From Methyloversatilis sp. XJ19-49 (GTDB taxonomy: Bacteria > Pseudomonadota > Gammaproteobacteria > Burkholderiales > Rhodocyclaceae), in NCBI RefSeq assembly GCF_024580145.1, contig NZ_JANINI010000001.1, forward strand, positions 5,349 through 57,719: 52,371 bases of DNA, read 5' to 3'. Position numbers and translations under genes: made by a program. Each line of letters opens with the position of its first letter. The stretch's first letter is position 1. The notes under the pieces were generated by a model, which did not search any database, was not told the DNA's origin, and worked only from the letters and a program-made list of their open reading frames with translations. Shown here one piece after another: positions 26,425 to 34,745 of this stretch.

Positions 26425-28401
26425 ATGGTGTCTTCCAATTCGGTGGCGGAACACGTCCGTTCGGTTCACGCCATCATCAGCCGTCCGCAACGCCCGGCGG
26501 GCCACGAACTCGTGGCCCGCTCGTGGTTGCGCTGCTTTCACGAACTGGGCCTTGACCCGGCCGCCGAAGACAGCCCGCCACCGCTGGCGCCCCAGGCCTG
26601 GCGCGAACGCGGCGACCGGCTGGGTGAGGTCATGGACAGCGCAATCCCGGAAATGCAGACACTGCATCGTCAGCTCGACGACCCGCAGTCGGCGCTCGTG
26701 CTGGCAGACGCCGAGGGCGTCATCGTCAGCATCGTGCGTCACCCGGGTTTCGCGCGTGAAGCGTCGCTGCGCGGACTGGTTGAAGGCGCGCGCTGGAGCG
26801 AGGACGTGCAGGGCACGAATGGCATCGGCACCGTGCTGGCCGAACGTCATTCGCTGGTGATCGCCGGCGAAGAGCACTTTTTTGCGCGCCATACCGACAT
26901 GGTGTGCGCCGCGGCACCGATCTACGACGGCGTCGGCGAGGCGGCGGCGGTGCTGGCGGTATGTTCGCTCGCTCCGGGCGGCGCACGCGCGCTGCGAGCG
27001 CTGATCGAGCGTTCGGCACGGGTGATCGAACACCGCGCCTTCCGGGCCCGCCATGCCGCCGACTACATCATCCGCTTCCACGCCCACGCCGGCCGCGTTC
27101 TGACTGCGGTCGACGGTCTGCTTGCGCTGTCGCCGGAGGGTGAGGTGATCGAAGCCAATCACATTGCGTTCGAACTGCTGTCGCCGGAGGGCGAGGCGCT
27201 GCTCGGACGCGAAGTGACCGAATTTTTCGGCCAGTCGCTGCCGGAACTGCTGTCGCGTACCTTCCGCGCCGGTTTTCATCCGCTCGCGTTGTCGATGCCG
27301 CAGCACCAGACCTGGCATCTGCTGGCCCAGCAACCCTCGCGTACCCGCACGCAAAGCGGTACGCGCGCCAGCGATTCAGCGTCCGCGGCGCAGGCGCTGG
27401 CCGAGCTGGACCTGGGCGACCTGCGCATGGCCGGCAACGTACACAGCGCGATGCGCATCCTCGATCGCGACATTCCGCTGCTGATCGCCGGCGAAACCGG
27501 CACCGGCAAGGAAGTGTTCGCACGTGCCTTTCACGCGTCAAGCCAGCGCGCGCGCGGGCCTTTCGTCGCGATCAACTGCGCGTCGCTGCCCGAAGCACTG
27601 ATCGAATCCGAACTGTTCGGCTACAAGCAGGGCGCCTTCACCGGCGCCAATCGCGACGGCCGTCGCGGCAAGGTGCTGCAGGCCGACGGCGGGACGCTGT
27701 TCCTCGACGAGATCGGCGACATGCCGCTGCAGCTCCAGGCACGCCTGCTGCGCGTGCTCGAAGAGCGCAAGGTGACGCCGCTGGGTGGCGAGAACGCGGT
27801 GCCGGTCGATCTGCAGCTGGTGTGCGCGACACACCGTGATCTGCGCGCCATGGTGCGCGACGGCAGCTTCCGCGAAGACCTGTACTACCGTCTGCGCGGC
27901 ATGGAAATCAGTCTGCCCCCGTTGCGCGAGCGCACTGACCGCCGCTCGCTGATCGAGCGCTGCCTGAGCGAGGAAAGTGCCGGGCGCCACCCGCCGGTGC
28001 GCCTGGGCCATGCGGCGATGAATGTGCTCGACCGCTTCCGCTGGCCGGGCAATATCCGTCAGCTGCGCTATGTGCTGCGCACGCTGGTCGCACTGTGCGA
28101 CGGACCTGAAATCACGCTGCGCGACATGCCTGCCGAAATGCTGGACGCGCCCGAGCCGGTGCCGCCCGCCACCATCGCGCACGAACCCGCGCATGAGACC
28201 GCAGCGGTTCCATCTGCGCCGCCGAGCAACCTCAATCCGTTGCAATCAGCCGAGCGTGACGCGCTGCTGAGCGAGCTGCGTCGCCATCGCTGGAACATCG
28301 CCGGACTGGCGCGCGAGCTGGGCGTCAGCCGCAACACCATCTACCGCAAGATGAAGCGGCTCGATATCGACACTGACGCGCAGGTCGGCGATGGCTTCTG
28401 A
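26425..28401 (+). CDS. Second AcoR-like sigma-54-dependent activator
   Basis: A 658-residue activator with a GAF-like sensor (about 60-200; GTNGIGTVLAERHSLVIAGEEHFFARH), a PAS-like segment (about 215-300; LLALSPEGEVIEANHIAFELL) and an AAA+ domain with GETGTGKEVFARAFH, GAFTGA and [16 protein letters not shown]-terminal Fis helix-turn-helix (WNIAGLARELGVSRNTIYRKMKRL) follows. It is a paralogue of the regulator at 22214, with a different sensory part. Its last codons overlap the start of the flavoprotein gene by 11 bases, so it heads the H4MPT gene run. I did not find a sigma-54 promoter near the H4MPT genes, so its target is unknown. AAGG about ten bases before the ATG supports the start. Confidence 0.9.
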   Translation: MVSSNSVAEHVRSVHAIISRPQRPAGHELVARSWLRCFHELGLDPAAEDSPPPLAPQAWRERGDRLGEVMDSAIPEMQTLHRQLDDPQSALVLADAEGVIVSIVRHPGFAREASLRGLVEGARWSEDVQGTNGIGTVLAERHSLVIAGEEHFFARHTDMVCAAAPIYDGVGEAAAVLAVCSLAPGGARALRALIERSARVIEHRAFRARHAADYIIRFHAHAGRVLTAVDGLLALSPEGEVIEANHIAFELLSPEGEALLGREVTEFFGQSLPELLSRTFRAGFHPLALSMPQHQTWHLLAQQPSRTRTQSGTRASDSASAAQALAELDLGDLRMAGNVHSAMRILDRDIPLLIAGETGTGKEVFARAFHASSQRARGPFVAINCASLPEALIESELFGYKQGAFTGANRDGRRGKVLQADGGTLFLDEIGDMPLQLQARLLRVLEERKVTPLGGENAVPVDLQLVCATHRDLRAMVRDGSFREDLYYRLRGMEISLPPLRERTDRRSLIERCLSEESAGRHPPVRLGHAAMNVLDRFRWPGNIRQLRYVLRTLVALCDGPEITLRDMPAEMLDAPEPVPPATIAHEPAHETAAVPSAPPSNLNPLQSAERDALLSELRRHRWNIAGLARELGVSRNTIYRKMKRLDIDTDAQVGDGF

Positions 28402-29011
28402 TCCGCGGCTCGACCCGCAGTGGGACCCGCTGGAACTGCTGCCCGACGCGCGCATTGCGTGGGGGCTGACCGGATCCGGTCACTTCCTGAAGGAGTCTCT
28501 CGAACTGGCGGACGCCATGAACGGCATCGACCTCTTCATGACGCGCGCCGGTGAAGAAGTGCTGAACATGTACGGCTATCCGCTGGCCGACATGAAGAAG
28601 CGCTATCGCATCTTCCGCGACAACACCGCGAGCGCGGCGCCGGTCGGGCTGTTCTATCAGGGCCAGTACCACACCGTGGTGATCGCGCCGGCGACGTCGA
28701 ACACCGTGGCCAAGTGCGCGCTGGGCATTTCCGATACGCTGGTGAGCAATATCTTTGCGCAGGCCGGCAAGCTGCGCATTCCGACCATCGTGTTCGCGTG
28801 CGACAGCGAGCCGGTGGTGATCACCGAATCGCCCAGCGAATGGGTGACGCTTTACCCGCGCGCCATCGACCTCGCACACACCGCGACCCTCGGGACCTTC
28901 GAACACGTGACCGTGGTCGACAGCGTCGAGGCGCTGAACGCAGCGCTCAAGCGAAGATTGGCATGCCTGAAAACGACTCCGCCCGCTCCGTCGAACGCGT
29001 CCTCTTCCTGA
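28391..29011 (+). CDS. Flavoprotein of archaeal-type C1 cluster (DmrB/DmrX-like)
   Basis: A 206-residue member of the flavoprotein (DFP) family, cytoplasmic. FMN-binding features are an N-terminal Rossmann-like GLTGSGHFLKES and APATSNTVAKCALGISDTLVSN in the middle. In methylotrophs this protein is encoded with tetrahydromethanopterin genes and is thought to reduce dihydromethanopterin to H4MPT. The ATG at 28391 overlaps the end of the activator gene, and the last 49 bases overlap the next gene. A start a few codons later is possible. Confidence in the family is high; the reductase role is known from related systems and is inferred here. Confidence 0.82.
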   Translation: MASDPRLDPQWDPLELLPDARIAWGLTGSGHFLKESLELADAMNGIDLFMTRAGEEVLNMYGYPLADMKKRYRIFRDNTASAAPVGLFYQGQYHTVVIAPATSNTVAKCALGISDTLVSNIFAQAGKLRIPTIVFACDSEPVVITESPSEWVTLYPRAIDLAHTATLGTFEHVTVVDSVEALNAALKRRLACLKTTPPAPSNASSS

Positions 29012-30468
29012 CCGGGCATCTGGCGCAGAAAAGCCTGCACCGGATACTCGACGACATGCAACCGCTGCCCTTCGCGCCCGAGGTGCTGGACATCGGCGTC
29101 AATGTCGCCGGTCTGATGACGGCCGAACTGATCCGTCGCCGCCTGCCGGCGCCGGTCGCCGCCGACCGCATCATCGTGCCCGGCCGCTGCCGCGGCGACC
29201 TCGATGCGCTGGCGCAGCACTACGGCGTGCCGGTGCAGCGCGGACCGGACGAACTGAAGGACCTGCCGCTGCACTTCGGGCGCAAGGCGAAGGTGGCCGA
29301 TCTGTCGAAGCACGACGTGCTGATCTTTGCCGAGATCGTCGATGCGCCCCGGGTCGAAGTGGCTGCCGTCGTCGAACGCGCACAGCGCTACCGGCGCGAC
29401 GGTGCGGACGTGATCGACATCGGTTGCCTGCCCGACACCGATTTTCCGCATCTCGAAGACTGCGTGCGTGCGCTCAAGGCCGAAGGTTTCCGCGTCAGCG
29501 TCGATTCGCTCGATCCAAAGGACCTGCTGCGCGGTGCCCATGCCGGCGCGGATTTCCTGCTCAGCCTGAAGGAAGACACGCTGTGGGTGGCCGACGAGGT
29601 CGACGCCACGCCCATCCTGATTCCAAACACGCCGGGCGACCTCGATTCGCTGCGTCGCGTGGTCGACCTGATGGTCCAGCGCGGCCGGCCTTTCTTCGCC
29701 GACCCGATACTGGAACCCATCCACTTCGGGCTGACCGCGTCCATCGTGCGTTTCCACGAGCTGCGGCGCAGCCACCCGGACATTCCGATGATGATGGGCG
29801 TGGGCAATCTGACCGAACTGACCGATGCCGACACCAGCGGCATCAATGCGCTGCTGATGGGCATCATTTCGGAGCTGCGCGTGGGCGCCATCCTTGCCAC
29901 CGAAGTCAGCCCGCATGCGCGTCGCGCGGTGCGCGAGGCCGACTGGGCGCGCCGCATCATGTTCGCCGCGCGCGAGGACAACGCGCTGCCGCGCGACTAT
30001 TCCGGTGCGCTGATGACCACTCATGCACGACGGCCCTACACCGACACGCCGCAGGAAATCGTCGACGTGGCCGGTGCGGTGCGCGACCGCAATTTCCGCA
30101 TCCAGGTCGCCGAGAACGGCGTGCATATCTACAACCGCGACGGCCACCAGGTCGCGACCGACCCGTTCGATCTCTACCCTAAGCTGGGCGTCGAGGACGA
30201 CGCCGGTCACGCGTTCTACCTCGGTGTGGAGCTGGCGCGCGCGCAGATCGCGTATCAGCTGGGCAAGCGCTACGCGCAGGATGAAGAGCTGGAGTGGGGC
30301 GCTGCGGTCGATCCGAAGCCGGTCGACCTGCAGGTGCATCGCGCGCCGGGCAGCACCACGAAGAAGAAGCCGAAGAAGGCCGCCGAGCGGCTGGCCGACG
30401 CACAACAGGGCAGCATGCCCGACGGCACACAGGATCCCGACCAGGACCGCATACAGGACACGCCATGA
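28963..30468 (+). CDS. DUF6513 / dihydropteroate-synthase-like protein, H4MPT biosynthesis
   Basis: A 501-residue two-domain protein. The N-terminal ~120 residues form the domain seen in archaeal and methylotroph DHPS-like proteins (RVLFLTGHLAQKSLHRILDDM, DRIIVPGRCRGDLDALAQHYGV). A TIM-barrel DHPS-like domain (about 140-400) has GADVIDIGCLPDT, FRVSVDSLD and PMMMGVGNLTELTDADTSGINALLMGI. The Lys/Asp-rich C-terminal tail (about 450-501) looks disordered. It is thought to act in the pterin branch of H4MPT synthesis; the exact step is not established as far as I know. It starts inside the flavoprotein gene (49-base overlap), and its stop overlaps the next ATG (ATGA). Confidence 0.85.
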   Translation: MPENDSARSVERVLFLTGHLAQKSLHRILDDMQPLPFAPEVLDIGVNVAGLMTAELIRRRLPAPVAADRIIVPGRCRGDLDALAQHYGVPVQRGPDELKDLPLHFGRKAKVADLSKHDVLIFAEIVDAPRVEVAAVVERAQRYRRDGADVIDIGCLPDTDFPHLEDCVRALKAEGFRVSVDSLDPKDLLRGAHAGADFLLSLKEDTLWVADEVDATPILIPNTPGDLDSLRRVVDLMVQRGRPFFADPILEPIHFGLTASIVRFHELRRSHPDIPMMMGVGNLTELTDADTSGINALLMGIISELRVGAILATEVSPHARRAVREADWARRIMFAAREDNALPRDYSGALMTTHARRPYTDTPQEIVDVAGAVRDRNFRIQVAENGVHIYNRDGHQVATDPFDLYPKLGVEDDAGHAFYLGVELARAQIAYQLGKRYAQDEELEWGAAVDPKPVDLQVHRAPGSTTKKKPKKAAERLADAQQGSMPDGTQDPDQDRIQDTP

Positions 30469-31028
30469 TCTGGGAAACCATACTCACCACTGTCGACGTG
30501 CAGGGTCGCACCCACATCACGCCATTGGGCATCCGCGAGGAGCGCGGACTCACCGTGCTGTCGCCGTTCCGCCCGTCCTCCACATTGGACAACGTGCTCG
30601 CCAACCGTGTGGCAGTGGTCAATTTCACCGACGATGTGCGCGTGTTCGCCGGGTGTCTGACCGGCCGGCGCGACTGGCCGGTGCAGCCCGGTGAAGAAGT
30701 TGCCTGCGCGCGGCTGGTCAACACGCTGGCCCATCGCGAACTGGAGCTGGTCGAGGTCGAGGAAGACGATGTCCGCCCGCGTCTTTACTGCCGCACCGTG
30801 CACGAGGCCGGTCACGGTGCCTTCCCCGGTTTCAACCGCGCCCGATCGGCGGTGGTGGAAGCCGCCATCCTGGTCAGCCGCCTGCACATGCTGCCCATCG
30901 AGAAGATCGATGCCGAACTGGCTTACCTGCAGATTGCCATCGACAAGACCGCCGGCCCGGCCGAACGCGAGGCCTGGGGCTGGTTGATCGAGAAGATCAA
31001 CGCCCATCGGGCCGGAGTGCAGCCTTGA
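30465..31028 (+). CDS. DUF447-family protein of the H4MPT cluster
   Basis: A 187-residue protein of the DUF447 family, with a flavin-reductase-like split barrel in the N-terminal half (TPLGIREERGLTVLSPFRPSSTLDNVLANRVAVVNFTDDVRVFAGCL) and helices after. It is conserved with H4MPT/methanofuran biosynthesis genes in methylotrophs and archaea, but its reaction is not known to me. It overlaps its upstream neighbour by four bases (ATGA). Its stop TGA overlaps the TTG start of mfnB. Confidence 0.85.
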   Translation: MIWETILTTVDVQGRTHITPLGIREERGLTVLSPFRPSSTLDNVLANRVAVVNFTDDVRVFAGCLTGRRDWPVQPGEEVACARLVNTLAHRELELVEVEEDDVRPRLYCRTVHEAGHGAFPGFNRARSAVVEAAILVSRLHMLPIEKIDAELAYLQIAIDKTAGPAEREAWGWLIEKINAHRAGVQP

Positions 31029-31744
31029 TCCGCATGCTTGCCAGCGTGAGAGACCTGGCCGAGGCGCGGGTCGTGCTCGACGCCGGCGTCGACCTGATCG
31101 ATCTGAAGAACCCCGCCGACGGCGCACTCGGCGCATTGCCGGTCGATGTCATCCGGGAAGTCGTCGACTTCGTTGCCGGCCGCACGATTACCAGCGCCAC
31201 CGCCGGCAACCTCGACCCGGATGCCAGCGAACTGCAGGCAGCGATGGCGCGCATCGCCGCCACTGGCGTCGACTACGTGAAGGCCGGCCTGTTTCCACGC
31301 GGCTGGGCGCACGGTGGGCGGGGCTACATCGAGGTGTTCGACTGTCTCGCCGGGCTGCAGCCGCAGCCCGGCGTGCGCCGCATCGCGGTCCTGTTCGCCG
31401 ATCTCGCGCCGACGCTCGATCTGGTGGATGCGGTGGCCGAAGCTGGCTTTGAAGGTGTCATGGTCGATACGGCGCTGAAGCAGGGCGGCAGCCTGTGCGA
31501 TGTTGCTTCTTCTGGATGGCTGGCCGATTTCGTTGCACGCGCTCACGGCCGCAGCCTCATGTGCGGCCTGGCTGGGTCGTTGCGTGTGGAGCACATCGAC
31601 GCGCTGGCTTTACAGGCTCCCGACTACCTTGGCTTTCGCGGCGCGCTGTGCGTCGGGCGCGAGCGCGGCAGCGAACTCGACAGCGAAGCGGTGCGGCGCG
31701 TGCGCCAGAGGCTGCGCGCCATCGAGCACGATGCGGTCGTCTGA
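31025..31744 (+). CDS. mfnB: (5-formylfuran-3-yl)methyl phosphate synthase
   Basis: A 239-residue TIM-barrel enzyme that makes the furan ring precursor of methanofuran from two glyceraldehyde-3-phosphate molecules. Family residues are DLIDLKNPADGALGAL (Schiff-base Lys about 29), VDYVKAGLF, VMVDTALKQGG and LCGLAGSL. The start is a TTG at 31025, with GGAG at the right spacing (31013-31016). The first ATG (31034) is three codons in and has poor spacing. It is the last gene before the repeat region. It makes the H4MPT/methanofuran assignment of this operon firm. Confidence 0.92.
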   Translation: MIRMLASVRDLAEARVVLDAGVDLIDLKNPADGALGALPVDVIREVVDFVAGRTITSATAGNLDPDASELQAAMARIAATGVDYVKAGLFPRGWAHGGRGYIEVFDCLAGLQPQPGVRRIAVLFADLAPTLDLVDAVAEAGFEGVMVDTALKQGGSLCDVASSGWLADFVARAHGRSLMCGLAGSLRVEHIDALALQAPDYLGFRGALCVGRERGSELDSEAVRRVRQRLRAIEHDAVV

Positions 31745-31774
31745 CGGCTCGTCGGTCGCCCGTCTTCAGCCCGT

Positions 31775-31850
31775 TGTTGGGCATCGCTGCGCTCACCCCA
31801 ACCTACGCGCCGCACTCCGTAGGTTGGGGTGAGCGCAGCGATGCCCAACA
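31775..31850. repeat. 33-bp perfect inverted repeat with 10-bp spacer
   Basis: The left arm (31775-31807, starting TGTTGGGCATCGCTGCGC) is the exact reverse complement of the right arm (31818-31850). It lies 30 bases past the mfnB stop, between convergent genes. The core (TAGGTTGGGGTGAGCGCAGCG) is of a dispersed-repeat type common in beta- and gammaproteobacterial intergenic DNA. It could terminate transcription from both sides. No T-run follows and no transposase is present. Confidence 0.85.
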
Positions 31851-31863
31851 CATCGGCCGTATC

Positions 31864-32105
31864 ACCCGTGTCGCCGGAGCGACGCAAGCGTCGCTAAACC
31901 CCAGATGTGGGAGGTCGGCTGGGTACAGCCGACCCGTGGCGCCGGAGCGACACATGCGTCGCTAAACCCCTGATGTGGGAGGTCGGCTGGGTACAGCCGA
32001 CCCGTGGCGCCGGAGCGACACATGCGTCGCTAAACCCCTGATGTGGGAGGTCGGCTGGGTACAGCCGACCCGTGTCGCCGGAGCGACGCATGCGTCGCTA
32101 AACCC
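31864..32105. repeat. 68-bp tandem repeat array, 3.5 copies
   Basis: Units start at 31864, 31932, 32000 and 32068 (last one partial, ~38 bases). Units 2 and 3 are nearly identical. Each full unit encodes two hairpins. One is GGTCGGCTG-GGTA-CAGCCGACC. The other is an AGCGAC...GTCGCT stem, which in the last unit becomes the palindrome AGCGACGCATGCGTCGCT. The array runs into the 3' end of the minus-strand regulator gene and includes its stop codon (32098-32100). Confidence 0.9.
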
Positions 32106-33489
32106 CGGCGACACCCCACATCGCGCATTTGCGTTCTATGGTTTTGCGCGACACGCCCAGTTGGCGGGCGGCTTCGGACTTGTTGCCGCCGCAGGCGGTG
32201 AGCACATCGAGGATGTGCTTGCGTTCGACGTCATCGAGCGCGGTGCGCTCGCCTGCGGCGGGCGGGGACAGGCTGCCGAGGGCGTCGGCCGGAAAGTAGC
32301 CGAGGATGAGGGCGCGTTCGACCAGGTTGCGCAGTTCGCGGATGTTGCCGGGCCAATCGTAGCCAGCCATGCGAAGCACGGTGTCGCGGTCGAGCGGAAT
32401 GGGCGCCACGCCGAGGCGGCACGACAGTTGCGCCATGAAGTGGGCGATCAGCAGCTTCACGTCTTCACGCCGTTCGCGCAGCGGCGGAATGGTGATGCGC
32501 ACGACGTCGAGCCGGTAGAAAAGGTCCTGACGGAAGCGGCCGGTGCGCACTTCGGTGGCGAGGTCACGGTTGCTGGCGGCGACGATGCGGATGTCGACCG
32601 GGACTTCGCGCGTCGAGCCGACCGGGCGGATCATGCGGTCTTCGAGCACGCGAAGCAGCTTGGTCTGCATGGCCTGCGGCAGTTCGGAAATTTCGTCCAG
32701 GAACAGCGTGCCGCCCTGAGCATAGAACAGCAAACCGGGGTAGTTGTCCTGCGCGCCGGTGAACGCGCCTTTCACGTGACCGAACAGTTCGGATTCGATC
32801 AGTTCGGCACTGATGGCGCCGCAATTGACCGGCACGAACGGTGCTGCGGCGCGCGGGCTCATCTGGTGCAGCGCACGCGCGGCGACTTCCTTGCCGACGC
32901 CGGACTCACCGGTCAGCAGCACGGTGCTGGGCATCGCCGCGGCGCGTCGCAGCACGGTGGCCAGTTCGCGCACCGGTGCGGATTCGCCGACCATGCCTTC
33001 AACGCCTTCGGTCTGGCGCGCGATTTCCCGGCGCAGCACATAGTTTTCACGAAGCAGGCCGGCGCGGTCGAAGCAGCGGCCGACGGCATTCATCAGCTGG
33101 TCGATGCGGAAGGGCTTCAGGATGAAGTCCGACGCGCCGGCACGCAGCGCGTTGATGGCGGTTTCGATGTCGGCAAACGCGGTGATCAGGATGACATCGC
33201 ACTGGTGCCCCTGTTCGCGCAGCTCGTTGAGCCATTCAAGGCCGCTGCGGCCGGGCAGGGTGATGTCGAGAATGATGAGGTCGAAGTGCAGCCTGGCGAA
33301 CAGTTGCTGCGCGGATTCGACGCTGCCGGCTGCTTCCACCAGACCACAGCGCACACCGAGTGCGCGCGTGATGAAACTCCGCATGCCTTCTTCGTCGTCG
33401 ACCACCAGCACCGAATACTGCTGCCAGTCGCGCGTGCCCGCGCGCGCCGCAGCCGTCACGGGTTCTGCACGGCGACCAGGATGCTGCAT
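32098..33489 (-). CDS. NtrC-family response regulator (REC-AAA+-HTH)
   Basis: A 463-residue response regulator. It has an N-terminal receiver ([14 protein letters not shown]; phospho-acceptor in [13 protein letters not shown]; Lys in SDFILKPF), then a sigma-54 AAA+ domain ([35 protein letters not shown]) and a Fis helix ([24 protein letters not shown]). No sensor kinase gene is next to it. The start is taken at the ATG at 33489, with AGGAAG six bases upstream, inside the universal stress protein gene, whose stop is at 33456 (34-base overlap). The two are therefore one unit. A longer form from 33531 adds 14 residues but lacks a clear ribosome-binding site. The stop codon lies within the tandem repeat array. 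Confidence 0.9.
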   Translation of the reverse strand: MQHPGRRAEPVTAAARAGTRDWQQYSVLVVDDEEGMRSFITRALGVRCGLVEAAGSVESAQQLFARLHFDLIILDITLPGRSGLEWLNELREQGHQCDVILITAFADIETAINALRAGASDFILKPFRIDQLMNAVGRCFDRAGLLRENYVLRREIARQTEGVEGMVGESAPVRELATVLRRAAAMPSTVLLTGESGVGKEVAARALHQMSPRAAAPFVPVNCGAISAELIESELFGHVKGAFTGAQDNYPGLLFYAQGGTLFLDEISELPQAMQTKLLRVLEDRMIRPVGSTREVPVDIRIVAASNRDLATEVRTGRFRQDLFYRLDVVRITIPPLRERREDVKLLIAHFMAQLSCRLGVAPIPLDRDTVLRMAGYDWPGNIRELRNLVERALILGYFPADALGSLSPPAAGERTALDDVERKHILDVLTACGGNKSEAARQLGVSRKTIERKCAMWGVAGV

Positions 33490-33893
33490 GGCGCTTCCTC
33501 GACAAGCGAAGCGCCTACCGAGCCCTTCCACCAGCGCTCCAGCCGCGACGGGTGGTGCTTGTGGCCGATCACGATGAGGTCGACCTTCAGTTCGCGCGCC
33601 ATGCGGCTGATCTCGCGCACCGCGTCACCGGTCACCAGATGGCCGGCCGCCTTCACGTTGCGTGCCGCGAGCTGGGCCAGGCCATCGTCGAGCACCTGCG
33701 CGAAGCGTGCGTTTTCCTCTTCCTGCGGCACGTCGGCGACAAAGCCTTCGGCGACGAATAGCGTCGGTGCAATCGGCGCGACCGCCAGCAGGTGAATGTC
33801 GGCATGCAGCAGGTTATTGATGTCGGCGCACTCGAACAGCGCGCGGCGGCCGGATTCGGATCCGTCGTAGGCGAGCAGGACCTTGCTGTACAT
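33456..33893 (-). CDS. Universal stress protein (UspA family)
   Basis: A 145-residue cytoplasmic UspA-fold protein. It has N-terminal KVLLAYDGSESGRRALFECA, the core IVIGHKHHPSRLERWWKGSVGASL (the ATP-binding loop region, with the second Gly of the G-2x-G motif replaced by His), and C-terminal [12 protein letters not shown] binding is therefore uncertain. It overlaps the response regulator downstream and may be controlled with it. The ATG at 33893 fits the family N-terminus. Confidence 0.9.
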   Translation of the reverse strand: MYSKVLLAYDGSESGRRALFECADINNLLHADIHLLAVAPIAPTLFVAEGFVADVPQEEENARFAQVLDDGLAQLAARNVKAAGHLVTGDAVREISRMARELKVDLIVIGHKHHPSRLERWWKGSVGASLVEEAPCSILVAVQNP

Positions 33894-33921
33894 GGGACGC
33901 TCCCTGTCGATACAGTCAGAT

Positions 33922-33945
33922 CTGCCGCGCGGGACTGCGCGGCAG
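33922..33945 (-). terminator. Hairpin after bamD
   Basis: CTGCCGCGC-GGGACT-GCGCGGCAG, a perfect 9-bp stem, lies six bases past the bamD stop on the minus strand and before the universal stress protein gene. There is no T-run, so it may attenuate rather than fully terminate. Confidence 0.5.
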
Positions 33946-33950
33946 GATGA

Positions 33951-34745
33951 TTACCAGAGCTTCCACCACGGGTCGTCCTTGCCGTCCTGGAAGCCCAGTT
34001 CCGGATAGGTGCTCTCGGGGAAGTTCTTCACCATGACGCGCTGGGCATCTTCCTGCAAGTCGCTCAGGCCGAGCTGTTCATACGAGCGGGTGAGGATGTA
34101 CAGCGCTTCTTCGGTCGACGGCGATTCCTGGAAATTGCTGATCGCGAACTGTGCGCGGTTCGCCGCGGCGAGATAGGCGCCGCGCCGGAAGTAGTATCGC
34201 GCCACGTGTACTTCGGCGGCGGCCAGCGCATTGACCAGATAGCCCATGCGCGCCTTGGCGTCCGGCACATACTTGCTGTCCGGATAGCGCGTGATCAGTT
34301 CCTTCAGCGCATCGAACGAGTCGCGCAGGCCCTTGGGGTCGCGTTCGGTCATGTCCTGACGCGAAATCTTGCTCATGAAACCCATGTCTTCGTTGAAGTC
34401 GACCAGGCCGCGCAGGTAGAAGATGTAATCGATGTTCGGGTGATTGGGGTGCAGGCGGATGAATCGTTCGCAGGCGGCAAGCGCCTGTACGCGGTCACCG
34501 GAGCGGTAGTAGGCGTAGGCCACCTCGATCTGCGCCTGCTGCGCGTAACGGCCGTAGGGGTAACGCGCTTCCAGCTTTTCGTACATCTTGACCGACTGGT
34601 CGAAGGCGCCTTCGTCGAGCAGTTGCTTGGCTTCGGTGTAGAGGCGCTGCGCCGACCAGTTGGCCGTTTCGTCGATCTTCTTCGGCAGGATGTTGCAGCC
34701 AGCGGACAGCATCACCACAAGCACTATCGTTAAAATACGCCACAT
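33951..34745 (-). CDS. bamD: Outer-membrane assembly lipoprotein BamD
   Basis: A 264-residue lipoprotein of the BAM complex, which inserts beta-barrel proteins in the outer membrane. A lipoprotein signal with lipobox LSAGC (Cys about 17) is followed by TPR-like helices (LYTEAKQLLDEGAFDQSVKMYEKLEARYPYGRYAQQAQIEVAYAYYRSGD) and a conserved C-terminal half with KELITRYPDSKYVPDAKARM. The length is usual for the family. The ATG (34745-34743) shares two bases with the ATG of divergent rluD (34744-34746); the two start codons form a CATG. Confidence 0.96.
   Translation of the reverse strand: MWRILTIVLVVMLSAGCNILPKKIDETANWSAQRLYTEAKQLLDEGAFDQSVKMYEKLEARYPYGRYAQQAQIEVAYAYYRSGDRVQALAACERFIRLHPNHPNIDYIFYLRGLVDFNEDMGFMSKISRQDMTERDPKGLRDSFDALKELITRYPDSKYVPDAKARMGYLVNALAAAEVHVARYYFRRGAYLAAANRAQFAISNFQESPSTEEALYILTRSYEQLGLSDLQEDAQRVMVKNFPESTYPELGFQDGKDDPWWKLW

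Noticed and set aside
31624-32091. Short open frames within the repeat region
   Set aside because: They only translate the 68-bp units and the inverted repeat; the protein repeats follow the DNA period and have no start signals.
31864-32105. CRISPR array
   Set aside because: The units are directly contiguous with no variable spacers and contain two hairpins each, so this is a tandem repeat.
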